Positions 1-7,072 of a stretch of 14,709 nucleotides of DNA are shown here, in pieces. The stretch lies in contig CATMVR010000039.1 in NCBI GenBank assembly GCA_950075905.1, positions 1 to 14,709 of the forward strand, read 5' to 3'. Made by a program: the position numbers and the translations under genes. The DNA is from an uncultured Persicitalea sp. (lineage in GTDB: Bacteria; Bacteroidota; Bacteroidia; Cytophagales; Spirosomataceae). The notes under the pieces are model-generated. The model was not told where the DNA came from and searched no databases. It was given only the letters and a program-made list of their open reading frames with translations. Positions within the stretch are counted from its first letter, which is position 1; each line of letters opens with the position of its first letter.

Positions 1-715
1 AGCTGCTGCGCCGTTCGACCAGCCACAGCGCGTCCTCGAGCGACAACACCCCCGCGGTGCAGGCCGCAGCGTACTCACCGATGCTGTGGCCGATGACCGC
101 ATCCGGGACGATTCCCCAACTCGCCAGGAGCTCTGTCATCGCATACTGGAACGCGAACAGGCAAGGCTGGGCATAGCGGGTGTCGTGAATCGTGCCGCCG
201 CTGCCGAACATCACGTCGAACAGTGGCTTGTCGAAGCGGCCGTCCAGGAGCGCGGCGCAGCGCGACAGTGCATCCCGGAAAGCCGGTTCGCTGTCGAACA
301 GATCCCGGCCCATCCCGGGTGTCTGAGATCCTTGCCCCGAGTACACGAATGCGACCCGGGGAGCCTTGACGGCGCGGCCCACGATCAGGTTGTTGTGGTC
401 GTGGCCGGCGGCTGCGGCGGTGAGGGCTTCGCGGGCGTTCTTCGCCGACGAGGACACGATCGCGGCCCGGCGTTCGAAGGGTGACCGCCCCAACGCAAGC
501 GTGTAGGCGACATCCGCCAGCTCGGTACTCGGCGACGCGCGCAGGAACCGCTCCAGATTCCCGGCCATCGCGCCCAACGCCGATTCTGTCCTGGTGGAAA
601 GGCACAGCAGCTGATGCGTGCGTTCGGTCCCGCTGCGCGACCCCAGGTCCTGTCCTTGTTCGAGCAGCACATGTGCATTGGTCCCCGAGAACCCGAATCC
701 GCTGACCCCGGCCAG
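1..715 (-). CDS. Type I polyketide synthase fragment (KS end, linker, start of AT domain)
   Basis: This is a piece of a modular type I polyketide synthase, open in one minus-strand frame from the left window edge to about 715, with no start or stop codon. Reading 5' to 3' on the minus strand, it begins with the ketosynthase C-terminal motif AGVSGFGFSGTNAHVLLEQ, continues through a KS-AT linker, and enters an acyltransferase domain with FVYSGQGSQTPGMG and the nucleophile motif GHSIGEYAAA, whose serine would carry the extender unit. The residues that report malonyl versus methylmalonyl choice lie beyond the window, so specificity is unknown. Base composition is far more GC-rich than everything to the right, with GC-ending codons typical of actinobacteria or myxobacteria. 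It ends abruptly in a tryptophan dioxygenase gene, so it is probably foreign to this chromosome (see the junction entry). The family call is very secure; the native context is not. Confidence 0.93.
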   Translation of the reverse strand, partial: MAGVSGFGFSGTNAHVLLEQGQDLGSRSGTERTHQLLCLSTRTESALGAMAGNLERFLRASPSTELADVAYTLALGRSPFERRAAIVSSSAKNAREALTAAAAGHDHNNLIVGRAVKAPRVAFVYSGQGSQTPGMGRDLFDSEPAFRDALSRCAALLDGRFDKPLFDVMFGSGGTIHDTRYAQPCLFAFQYAMTELLASWGIVPDAVIGHSIGEYAAACTAGVLSLEDALWLVERRSS

Positions 716-716
716 C
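702..716. other. Chimeric junction between PKS fragment and Bacteroidota DNA
   Basis: Left of this point the minus strand encodes polyketide synthase; right of it the plus strand encodes tryptophan 2,3-dioxygenase. The bases here make sense in both genes. On the minus strand they read LAGVS of the ketosynthase tail motif. On the plus strand they read LTPAS, which leads into the dioxygenase motif ASGFQSAQFR. The join therefore lies in a shared word of roughly 8 to 14 bases. Base composition and codon use change sharply at the same place. There are no terminal inverted repeats, transposase, integrase or target duplication. An assembly or library chimera is the most economical explanation. Confidence 0.85.
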
Positions 717-1232
717 GGGTTTCAGTCGGCGCAGTTCCGGTACATCGAAATCCATTGCACCCGCCTGGAAAACCTCGTCAACGAGGAAGGAAAAAAACAG
801 CTGAGTGCCAATCCCAGTACAGAGGAGTACTTCGAACACATTTATTGGAAAGACGCCGGGGTAGACCGCACGACGGGCGAGAAAAGGTACACCCTTCGGC
901 AGTTTGAAGAAAAGTACCTGGATTCCTTCATAGCCCTGGCCGACAAGGTAAAAGGTATTACCCTCGAAGAAATCGCGCTGAATCTGGAAAGCTGCTCCCC
1001 GGCCCTGAAAGAGAAATTGAAGGAGTTTGACCACCTCTACAATGTAGTATGGCCCCTTACCCATCTGCAAACCGCCGGGCACTACCTGGAACCGGACGGC
1101 GTACCCAAGGTCGCCACCGGCGGCAGCGAGTGGAAAAAGTATCTGCACCCAAAGTTTCAGGAGCGGAAGTTTTTTCCAACACTATGGGGCGATGATGAAC
1201 TGGCCCACTGGGGCGAAGGGGAAGTTTCGTAG
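708..1232 (+). CDS. kynA: Tryptophan 2,3-dioxygenase, N-terminally truncated
   Basis: This is the C-terminal part (about 174 residues) of a haem tryptophan 2,3-dioxygenase, the cytosolic enzyme that opens the indole ring of L-tryptophan to N-formylkynurenine, the first step of the kynurenine pathway. The visible motif GFQSAQFRYIE contains the arginine that binds the substrate carboxylate. WPLTHLQTAGHYL carries the histidine expected to be the axial haem ligand. ATGGSEWKKYL corresponds to the substrate-binding TGG loop. The end FFPTLWGDDELAHW matches the family C-terminus, so the 3' end is complete and the stop is TAG. Roughly 130 N-terminal residues, including the distal histidine region, are missing because the gene is cut at the junction with the polyketide synthase DNA. 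An ATG at 618 is in frame, but the residues between it and 702 are antisense to the PKS and not native. As it stands the gene would be non-functional; the intact locus probably holds a full gene. Confidence 0.93.
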   Translation, partial: PASGFQSAQFRYIEIHCTRLENLVNEEGKKQLSANPSTEEYFEHIYWKDAGVDRTTGEKRYTLRQFEEKYLDSFIALADKVKGITLEEIALNLESCSPALKEKLKEFDHLYNVVWPLTHLQTAGHYLEPDGVPKVATGGSEWKKYLHPKFQERKFFPTLWGDDELAHWGEGEVS

Positions 1233-1296
1233 CAAATCCTGTGCATTGCGCCCCCCCTGGCGTGATTATTTTGGCGGGTTCGGTGAAATCAAGGTA

Positions 1297-1321
1297 GCCT
1301 TGCCTTCCTCACGGGCAAGGC
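1297..1321 (+). terminator. Possible hairpin after kynA
   Basis: The gap between the dioxygenase stop and the bestrophin start contains an 8-bp perfect stem, gccttgcc pairing with ggcaaggc, around a 9-base loop. There is no immediate T run; tttttatttt comes only about 25 bases later. It could be a weak terminator or a leader structure for the bestrophin gene. Confidence 0.3.
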
Positions 1322-1365
1322 CCGGAAAAGCTCTTCTGAATCCCGTTTTTATTTTCTATGAACCC

Positions 1366-2259
1366 ATGTTACTCGAAAAAAAAATCCCTTTTTCCTACAT
1401 TGCCGGCAAGGTAACGCACGAGTTCATTATTGTACTCATTATTTCCTTTGTAGTCCTTTTCCTTACGAAAAAATACCAGGACTTCTTGCCCGAAATGCCG
1501 CTGTCGGTACCGGCCTTCATCGGTACGGCTATCTCCATCCTGCTTTCTTTTAAGCTCAATCAGTCCTACGACCGCTGGTGGGAAGCGCGCAAAATATGGG
1601 GGAGTATTGTCAACGACTCCCGGAGCTTTGTGATGCAGGTGCAGCATCTGACCACCGGGCGCAATGAGTCCGCGATCAGACAGATTGCCTACCGGCAGAT
1701 TGCCTGGTGCTACGCCCTGGGGCAGGCACTCCGGGGGCTCGACCCGATGGAACGCATGGAAAGCTTCCTGACGGAAGAGGACCTGGCCACCATCCGAAAG
1801 CACAATAACAAGCCTCTGGCGCTGCTGCAGCTACACCGGAGGGATATCCGCGAACTCCGGGATCTCAACCACCTGGACGTGTTTTCGCTAATACAGCTGG
1901 ATAGTACCCTGGTGCGCCTCTGTGATGCGCAGGGCAAGGCCGAGCGCATCAAGTCTACGGTATTTCCGGTAACGTACCGTTTATTCCTCCACTACATTAT
2001 CTATCTCTTTGTGGTGACTCTTTCCATTGCGCTGGAAGATGTGGGGGGCTATTTTGAAATTCCGCTGCTGATCGTGCTGTCTATGGCTTTCTTTTTACTG
2101 GAAAGAACCGCCAACCACATGCAGGACCCCTTCGACAACCGCCCCACCGACACCGCCATGACGGCCATAGCCCGTACTATAGAAATTAACATCCGGCAGC
2201 TACTGCGCGAAACGGAGGTACCCCAGCCCCACCAGCCGGAGGGTTTTTATCTTAAATAG
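1366..2259 (+). CDS. Bestrophin family inner-membrane channel
   Basis: This 297-residue protein belongs to the bacterial bestrophin (YneE/UPF0187) family, pentameric ion channels of the inner membrane; characterised bacterial members conduct cations, eukaryotic ones chloride. Hydrophobic segments are seen near residues 17-34, 48-63 and in two stretches around 205-245. The family motif LNQSYDRWWEARKIWG (residues 64-79) follows the second segment, and the conserved DPF near the C-terminus appears in HMQDPFDNRPTD. I chose the ATG at 1366 because the protein then begins MLLEKKIPFSY, as family members do; the frame is open upstream to 1192, but that part overlaps kynA and looks unrelated. Length is usual for the family (about 290-300). 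A strong terminator follows directly. The physiological ion and role here are unknown. Confidence 0.9.
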   Translation: MLLEKKIPFSYIAGKVTHEFIIVLIISFVVLFLTKKYQDFLPEMPLSVPAFIGTAISILLSFKLNQSYDRWWEARKIWGSIVNDSRSFVMQVQHLTTGRNESAIRQIAYRQIAWCYALGQALRGLDPMERMESFLTEEDLATIRKHNNKPLALLQLHRRDIRELRDLNHLDVFSLIQLDSTLVRLCDAQGKAERIKSTVFPVTYRLFLHYIIYLFVVTLSIALEDVGGYFEIPLLIVLSMAFFLLERTANHMQDPFDNRPTDTAMTAIARTIEINIRQLLRETEVPQPHQPEGFYLK

Positions 2260-2293
2260 GGTTACCGGAGGGCCCTGCAATCGCTCAAAGTCT

Positions 2294-2337
2294 AGGTCAT
2301 TGCGCCGGTTTTCCGGCGCAATGACCTTTCTTCATTT
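2294..2337 (+). terminator. Rho-independent terminator after the bestrophin gene
   Basis: A perfect 15-bp stem (aggtcattgcgccgg paired with ccggcgcaatgacct) closes a TTTT loop and runs into ttcttcatttt. It lies 35 bases after the bestrophin stop codon and separates that gene from the acetyltransferase. Confidence 0.85.
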
Positions 2338-2399
2338 TGTGGCAAGCTTAGTCAGCGATTAATCAGAACTTTACCTTACCGACCAATACAAGTAACAGT

Positions 2400-3035
2400 A
2401 TGACAGGACCTGATAAGAACAATCCGTTTCCGTTGGCTCACCACAACAAACTGTGTTTTTTGAAAAACATCGTCACCAACCCCAACATCATCGTGGGTGA
2501 CTATACCTACTATGATGATTTTGAGGATGTCTACAACTTTGAAAAAAACGTCAAATACCATTTTGACTTCATCGGCGATCAGCTCATCATTGGCAAATTC
2601 TGCATGATTGCCTCGGGTGCCCAGTTTATCATGAACGGCGGCAACCATCTTTCGGATGCCATTTCGGCCTATCCCTTTGCCATATTCGGCCATGGCTGGG
2701 AGGGGGCCATGGAGGGTAAAACCTACCCCCACAAAGGCAATACGGTGATTGGCAACGACGTCTGGATCGGCCATAACGCCACCATCATGCCCGGCCTCAC
2801 CATTGGCGATGGGGCCATCATCGCTACCAATGCTACGGTGACGAAAGACGTACCTCCGTACGCCATCATGGGCGGCAATCCGGCGCGGGTACTCAGAAAG
2901 CGGTTTTCAGACGAGCAGATTGAGGTACTCTTGCAGATTCAGTGGTGGAACTGGGACATCCAAAAAATAACCGACCACGTGCAGGTACTGACAGGAGGAG
3001 ATGTTAAAAAATTGAAGGAATTGAGTAAATCTTGA
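2400..3035 (+). CDS. Vat/CatB-type xenobiotic O-acetyltransferase
   Basis: This 211-residue protein is a left-handed beta-helix acetyltransferase of the xenobiotic acyltransferase family, which includes streptogramin A acetyltransferases (Vat) and type B chloramphenicol acetyltransferases (CatB). These transfer acetyl from acetyl-CoA to a drug hydroxyl. Hallmarks in order: VGDYTYYDD (32-40), LIIGKFCMIASGAQFIMNG (62-80), NGGNH with the probable catalytic His83 (Vat(D) has it at 82), YPFAIFGHGWE (91-101), IGNDVWIGHNATIMPG with the hexapeptide repeats, the cofactor-loop motif GGNPARVLRKRF, and WWNWDI near the C-terminus as in Vat proteins. Length matches the family. The ATG at 2400 lacks a Shine-Dalgarno sequence, which is normal in Bacteroidota. 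A reductase follows 20 bases downstream, suggesting cotranscription. Chromosomal copies are common in environmental bacteria and often have no proven drug substrate, so resistance is possible but not shown. Confidence 0.9.
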   Translation: MTGPDKNNPFPLAHHNKLCFLKNIVTNPNIIVGDYTYYDDFEDVYNFEKNVKYHFDFIGDQLIIGKFCMIASGAQFIMNGGNHLSDAISAYPFAIFGHGWEGAMEGKTYPHKGNTVIGNDVWIGHNATIMPGLTIGDGAIIATNATVTKDVPPYAIMGGNPARVLRKRFSDEQIEVLLQIQWWNWDIQKITDHVQVLTGGDVKKLKELSKS

Positions 3036-3055
3036 AATTAAAAACACTGACCAAC

Positions 3056-4018
3056 ATGAAAGCCGTCGTATACAGCCGCTACGGTGCAGCGGAGGTACTT
3101 CAACCCGCCGAAGTACCTACACCTGTACCCAAAGATAATGAGGTACTGGTAAAAGTACAGGCCGCGTCGGTCAACTCCTGGGACTGGGACCTGGTAACGG
3201 GCAAACCACTCCTATATCGTCTTCTGTTTGGGATTTTCAGACCCAGGTACCCCATCATCGGCTCAGACATTGCCGGACGCGTGGAAGCGGTGGGCAAAGA
3301 TGTGACACAATTCAAGCCAGGCGACGAGGTGTTTGGTGATATCTCCGGCAGCGGATTCGGGGCTTTTGCCGAATACGCCTGCGCGCCGGCTAAGGTACTC
3401 GCACTCAAAATACCTTCCATGACATTTGAGCAGGCTGCGGCTACTCCACAGGCGGGCGTGCTGGCCTTGCAGGGGCTCCGGCAGGGGCAGCTCGCCGCCG
3501 GGCAGAAGGTCCTGATTAATGGTGCCGGAGGCGGTGTGGGTACCTTTGCGGTGCAAATGGCCAAAGTGGCCGGGGCGCAGGTAACGGCCGTGGACCGCGC
3601 CGACAAGCTGGATTTGCTACGCTCGCTGGGAGCCGCCCATGTGATGGACTACCGGCGCGAAGATTTTACAAAAACCGCACATACCTACGACCTGATTCTG
3701 GATATGGTAGCCTGGCATTCGGTAGCCGATTGCCGCCGGGCGCTGAACCCCGGCGGGCGATATGTGATCGTAGGTGGTAAAGTAGGTGCCCTTATCAAGA
3801 CGGCCACTCTGAGTAGTTGGTCAAAGCCGGAAGGAAAGCAGGTCGGTCTGCTGGTACACAAGCCCAACGCCAAAGACCTGCACGAACTGAACCTGATGTT
3901 TAGGGCCGGTACCGTGGTGCCGGTGATTGACCGGTTGTATCCTTTGAGCGAAACCGCAGAGGCAGTGCGCTATCTGGGCGAGGGACATGTACGGGGAAAA
4001 GTTGTCATAACTTTATAA
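3056..4018 (+). CDS. Zinc-free medium-chain NAD(P)-dependent alcohol dehydrogenase / quinone oxidoreductase
   Basis: This 320-residue cytosolic protein belongs to the medium-chain dehydrogenase/reductase superfamily, in the zinc-free quinone oxidoreductase branch that reduces quinones or activated double bonds with NADPH. The N-terminal GroES-like domain includes VLVKVQAASVNSWDWDLVTG (31-50) and PIIGSDIAGRVEAVG (66-80). The Rossmann fold begins with VLINGAGGGVGTFAVQMAK (152-170), the glycine-rich nucleotide-binding loop. The GHE and cysteine zinc ligands of true alcohol dehydrogenases are absent. The C-terminus HVRGKVVITL is typical. I placed the start at ATG 3056, giving MKAVVYSRYG, which is the family N-terminus; a TTG at 3032 is also in frame but overlaps the upstream stop codon. 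It lies 20 bases after the acetyltransferase gene and 33 before an SGNH hydrolase, so the three may be one operon. The substrate cannot be told. Confidence 0.9.
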   Translation: MKAVVYSRYGAAEVLQPAEVPTPVPKDNEVLVKVQAASVNSWDWDLVTGKPLLYRLLFGIFRPRYPIIGSDIAGRVEAVGKDVTQFKPGDEVFGDISGSGFGAFAEYACAPAKVLALKIPSMTFEQAAATPQAGVLALQGLRQGQLAAGQKVLINGAGGGVGTFAVQMAKVAGAQVTAVDRADKLDLLRSLGAAHVMDYRREDFTKTAHTYDLILDMVAWHSVADCRRALNPGGRYVIVGGKVGALIKTATLSSWSKPEGKQVGLLVHKPNAKDLHELNLMFRAGTVVPVIDRLYPLSETAEAVRYLGEGHVRGKVVITL

Positions 4019-4051
4019 CCTGCGCATACACCCTAACCTGCTTCATCCGCA

Positions 4052-5314
4052 ATGAAAAAAATAGTAATTCAGCTAGTCCTATTTTGGGGAATTAGCCTGT
4101 GCGCCGTGGGCCAAGGGACAACTCCATTACATGTGACGTTTTTTGGCTCGTCAGTTTGCTGGGGTACCGGCGCCGCAAACAACCACGGCTACGCCTGGCA
4201 GTTTTTTCATAGCGGGGCCATCGATACTCTCAACTACAAGTACTTCAATGCCTCCACCGGCGGCGACAATACCCTGAAAGTGGAAAAGGAAAACCGGTTG
4301 ACCCAGAAACTGTTTCCTACCCGTCCCGACATCGTGGTAATTGGCCTGTCGCTGGGCAACGAAGGCATTCTCAGTCCCAAAGACAACAACGGTCGGGAGC
4401 AGATTCTGGAACAGTACCGCAGCCGCCTGCTGGCGCTGACCGACTCCCTCAGCAGGATGGGAATGGACCCGGTCATTGTCAACTGCTACGCTAACGACCA
4501 TTTCACTGAGGCTCACTACGAGATTACCCAACGCATGAACCGGATCATCAATACCTGGCCCTACCCGAGCGTCAACGTGCTGGGAACGGTGGATGATGGG
4601 ACAGGAAAATGGGTGGAAGGCTACGTTAGAGATCCGCTGCACCCCAATACCGCCGGACACGCCGAGATGTCGTATGCGATAGTGCCTTCTTTGTTCGAGG
4701 CAATCCGGGCCGGAAAGAAAATACCCACTTACGACTGGCACCGAAGCTATGCTATGGTACAGAATGTGGGCAAGGCAGACAAACCACTCCAACTCGACGT
4801 GCCAGGTACCCTGCATTCGTTTACCCTCAGCTTTCGCTTTAAGGATACTGGGGAGGGAAGCGTTGCCGGTTTTACTTCCGGTAGCCAAAGCCATGTTCTT
4901 GGGGTCTCCGGATCAAGCCTCCGCTACAAATCGCTTTCAAAAAACCTACCTTCAACTCCCGACACCTGGACCCACGTGGTGCTATCCCACAGCTACGCCA
5001 ATCAAAAAACCACGCTGTTTGTGAATGGCGAACTGGTGGGCAGCGTGCAGGAACAGCTCGCTCCCACGCAGGTATACTTTGGCGGCACGGCTCCGAAAAT
5101 TGCTTTGAAAGACGTGACTCTTCACCGCTCCGCACTCAACGACAGCGAAGCCCTCGACCTCTACAACCGGAAGTTCATTCAATCCAGCCTGGAATATTAC
5201 AATCCGCTCACTGCGCCCGTGACAGGGAGTACTCTAGGCAATGAGGCGCAGAGTTTAAGTACCCTGAAAATAGCCAATGGAGTGAAGTTGGAGCATCAGC
5301 GGGTTGATTTTTAG
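4052..5314 (+). CDS. Secreted SGNH/GDSL hydrolase with C-terminal LamG-like domain
   Basis: This 420-residue protein has a signal peptide (residues 1 to about 20: lysines, then a hydrophobic core ending CAVGQG), an SGNH hydrolase domain (about 26-220) and a beta-rich LamG/concanavalin-like domain (about 235-375). All four SGNH blocks are visible: the nucleophile in FFGSSVCWG (Ser34), the oxyanion glycine in GGDN (70-73), the asparagine in SLGNEG (Asn103), and DPLHPNTAGH with Asp194 and His197. The second domain has WTHVVLSHSYANQKTTLFVNG, the strand pattern of LamG folds that bind or present sugars. It is probably a periplasmic or exported esterase acting on an acylated polysaccharide; the substrate is inferred only from the architecture. 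It converges on murB with just 11 bases between, and no terminator is obvious there. Confidence 0.87.
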   Translation: MKKIVIQLVLFWGISLCAVGQGTTPLHVTFFGSSVCWGTGAANNHGYAWQFFHSGAIDTLNYKYFNASTGGDNTLKVEKENRLTQKLFPTRPDIVVIGLSLGNEGILSPKDNNGREQILEQYRSRLLALTDSLSRMGMDPVIVNCYANDHFTEAHYEITQRMNRIINTWPYPSVNVLGTVDDGTGKWVEGYVRDPLHPNTAGHAEMSYAIVPSLFEAIRAGKKIPTYDWHRSYAMVQNVGKADKPLQLDVPGTLHSFTLSFRFKDTGEGSVAGFTSGSQSHVLGVSGSSLRYKSLSKNLPSTPDTWTHVVLSHSYANQKTTLFVNGELVGSVQEQLAPTQVYFGGTAPKIALKDVTLHRSALNDSEALDLYNRKFIQSSLEYYNPLTAPVTGSTLGNEAQSLSTLKIANGVKLEHQRVDF

Positions 5315-5325
5315 GGCACCGTCCC

Positions 5326-6342
5326 CTACATAAAATTCACCTCCGGCGTGAGCCTGATCCCAAACTTCTCCTCTACCGAGGCCTGTACCTGCTGAGCCAG
5401 TTCTTTAATCTGCTCGCCGGAGCCACCGCCGTAGTGTACGAGCACCAGTGCCTGCCGGGCGTGTACGCCCACGGCACCGGCACGGTGGCCTTTCCAGCCC
5501 GCTTGCTCGATGAGCCAACCGGCGGGTACCTTCACTACGTCCTCGCCCAGGGGGTACCCGGGCAGGGTGGAATGCTGGACTTTGAGGGCGTCATATTGGG
5601 CTTTGGGAATTTCAGGATTTTTGAAAAAACTACCCGCGTTGCCGATCTCAGCGGGGTCGGGCAGCTTGCTTTGGCGGATGTGGATCACGGCCTCGCTGAC
5701 GGCCCGCAGGGAGGGTACTCCGCCGTGGAGTTCTTCGAGGGTTTTCTGAATATCCCCGTAGCTGAGGTGATAGGTAGGCTGCTTGCTGAGCCGGAAGGTC
5801 ACGGACGTGATGATGTATTTATCTTTCAGGCCTCGCTTAAAGACGCTCTCGCGGTAGCCAAAGGCACAGGCCGGGGCGTCGAAGGTACGGAGTTCGGCGG
5901 TGGCCACGTGGACGGCTTCGAGCTCTTCAAACACATCCTTTATCTCCACGCCGTAGGCACCGATATTTTGCATGGGCGCGGCGCCCACCGTACCGGGTAT
6001 CAGCGAGAGGTTTTCTACGCCCGCGTAGCCATTCTCTACGCAGTACAGCACAAACTGATGCCAGTTTTCGCCCGCTCCGGCGCGTAGCCACAGGTGGTGG
6101 TCGTCCTGGCGTACCAGCTCAATGCCCTTAATCCCGATCTGGATTACCAGGGCATCTACCGGGCGGGTGAGGAGCACATTGCTGCCGCCGCCCAGAATCC
6201 ATTTGGGAGTAGTCGCCCAGGTAGGGTCGAGAAGTAATTGTTGTAACTCCGAAGTAGAGGTAATAGAGACAAAATACCGGGCTTTTACGTCAAATCCGAA
6301 GGTATTGTAGGGGCGAAGCGAAACGTTTTCCTGTATTTGCAT
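5326..6342 (-). CDS. murB: UDP-N-acetylenolpyruvoylglucosamine reductase MurB (type I)
   Basis: MurB is the cytosolic FAD enzyme that uses NADPH to reduce the enolpyruvyl group of UDP-GlcNAc-enolpyruvate to UDP-N-acetylmuramate, the second committed step of peptidoglycan synthesis. The 338-residue protein is of the E. coli type. It has LRPYNTFGFDVKA at the start, the FAD-binding stretch ILGGGSNVLL, IPGTVGAAPMQNIGAYGVE, FGYRESVFK with the substrate-binding arginine (Arg164), GNAGSFFKNP with the proton-donor serine (Ser238), and TPEVNF with the conserved C-terminal glutamate (Glu334). I chose ATG at 6342; the frame can be read back to a TTG at 6363, but that codon overlaps a good promoter -7 element and would add residues the family lacks. 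It is divergent from the SPOR lipoprotein and convergent with the SGNH hydrolase. All key residues are present. Confidence 0.96.
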   Translation of the reverse strand: MQIQENVSLRPYNTFGFDVKARYFVSITSTSELQQLLLDPTWATTPKWILGGGSNVLLTRPVDALVIQIGIKGIELVRQDDHHLWLRAGAGENWHQFVLYCVENGYAGVENLSLIPGTVGAAPMQNIGAYGVEIKDVFEELEAVHVATAELRTFDAPACAFGYRESVFKRGLKDKYIITSVTFRLSKQPTYHLSYGDIQKTLEELHGGVPSLRAVSEAVIHIRQSKLPDPAEIGNAGSFFKNPEIPKAQYDALKVQHSTLPGYPLGEDVVKVPAGWLIEQAGWKGHRAGAVGVHARQALVLVHYGGGSGEQIKELAQQVQASVEEKFGIRLTPEVNFM

Positions 6343-6360
6343 GAGTTTTTTATCAAAAAA

Positions 6361-6368
6361 CAAAGGTA
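6361..6368 (-). promoter_or_regulatory. Candidate murB promoter -7 element (TAnnTTTG)
   Basis: The minus strand reads TACCTTTG, an exact match to the Bacteroidota -7 consensus TAnnTTTG, 18 bases before the ATG at 6342. About 21 bases upstream is TTCG, a poor -33 element. The predicted transcript would start about 12 bases before the ATG, which supports that start over the TTG at 6363. Confidence 0.5.
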
Positions 6369-6452
6369 AGTAATAGAGTGGTAGGTGTGCGAAGTAAGGA
6401 TGTTTAATCGTTTTTGGTTATGTTTGTATGCTATTATTGAATCGTTTGACCC

Positions 6453-7025
6453 ATGAGATATTCCAAGTTTTTTCTATTCACCTTTCTGGCAGTGGGGCTT
6501 CTGGGAGTATCCGGCTGCGCCAAAAAGAGTATTCCCGGGGCCGCAGAGAAGTACGAAAAAAATCTAAAAACTTTGCGACCGCACTATACGTACGTTGAAC
6601 CGGTCATTGAGAAGCCCAAAGAGCCCGAGAAAAAGGTCCCGGCACCGTACCGGCCTACCCGTCAGGAAGAGCCGCTGTATATAACCAAACGGCTCGAAGC
6701 GGTGTTGGATACAATGGCTGAGCAAAACAAGTCTATCCGTTATATAACCGGTTTCCGGGTGCAGTTGTACGTAGGGAACCTCCGGCAGGAAGCCGACGCG
6801 GCCAAAGCGTATATCTACCAGGTTTTCCCGGAGCTGAACCCCACTATAAGCTACTCGCAGCCAACCTACCGGGTCAAGGCGGGTGATTTCATGTACCGAA
6901 CTGATGCAGAGAATTACCTCGCACAGATTCGGCAGCAGTATCCGGCGGCCGTCATCCTGCCCGACCGCGTGGAAATCAAAAAAGGATTGCAGATCCGGGC
7001 CTCTGCTGATGCCCCCAAATACTAA
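6453..7025 (+). CDS. SPOR-domain lipoprotein
   Basis: This 190-residue protein has a lipoprotein signal peptide: basic N-terminus, hydrophobic core FFLFTFLAVGLL and lipobox GVSGC, with Cys22 as the lipidated residue. A charged, proline-rich linker follows (about 45-75, with VIEKPKEPEKKVPAPYRP). The C-terminal part, about 97-176, resembles a SPOR domain: GFRVQLYVGNLRQEADAAKA, then YRVKAGDFMYRTDAENYLAQ, the strand-helix repeats of that fold. SPOR domains bind peptidoglycan glycan strands stripped of stem peptides, typically at division sites. The protein is therefore likely anchored in a membrane and contacts the wall. It is divergent from murB, which fits a cell-wall setting, and is 99 bases upstream of gmd in the same direction. 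The weak -7-like word TATTATTG at 6432 is the only promoter candidate. The exact role is unknown. Confidence 0.85.
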   Translation: MRYSKFFLFTFLAVGLLGVSGCAKKSIPGAAEKYEKNLKTLRPHYTYVEPVIEKPKEPEKKVPAPYRPTRQEEPLYITKRLEAVLDTMAEQNKSIRYITGFRVQLYVGNLRQEADAAKAYIYQVFPELNPTISYSQPTYRVKAGDFMYRTDAENYLAQIRQQYPAAVILPDRVEIKKGLQIRASADAPKY

Positions 7026-7072
7026 TCTCTGCCCGAAGTGAAAATGCCTCCCGGGTATTCGCGACTATTTTT

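Noticed and set aside
1..715. Polyketide synthase island acquired by horizontal transfer
   Set aside because: No integrase, transposase, terminal repeats or tRNA edge; both genes are cut in mid-domain at a shared short word, which fits a chimera better.
75..1148. Long minus-strand open frame of 357 codons spanning the junction
   Set aside because: It is out of frame with the polyketide synthase on the left and antisense to the dioxygenase on the right; the translation is Arg/Pro-rich with no family motifs.
2338..2399. Promoter for the acetyltransferase gene
   Set aside because: A TTTG near 2335 and a TA-rich word near 2359 are present, but no TAnnTTTG-like element of useful quality was found, so none is annotated.
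4151..4894. 247-codon minus-strand frame
   Set aside because: It is antisense to the SGNH hydrolase and has no recognisable motif.
5434..6087. 217-codon plus-strand frame
   Set aside because: It is entirely antisense to murB, which has all its catalytic residues.
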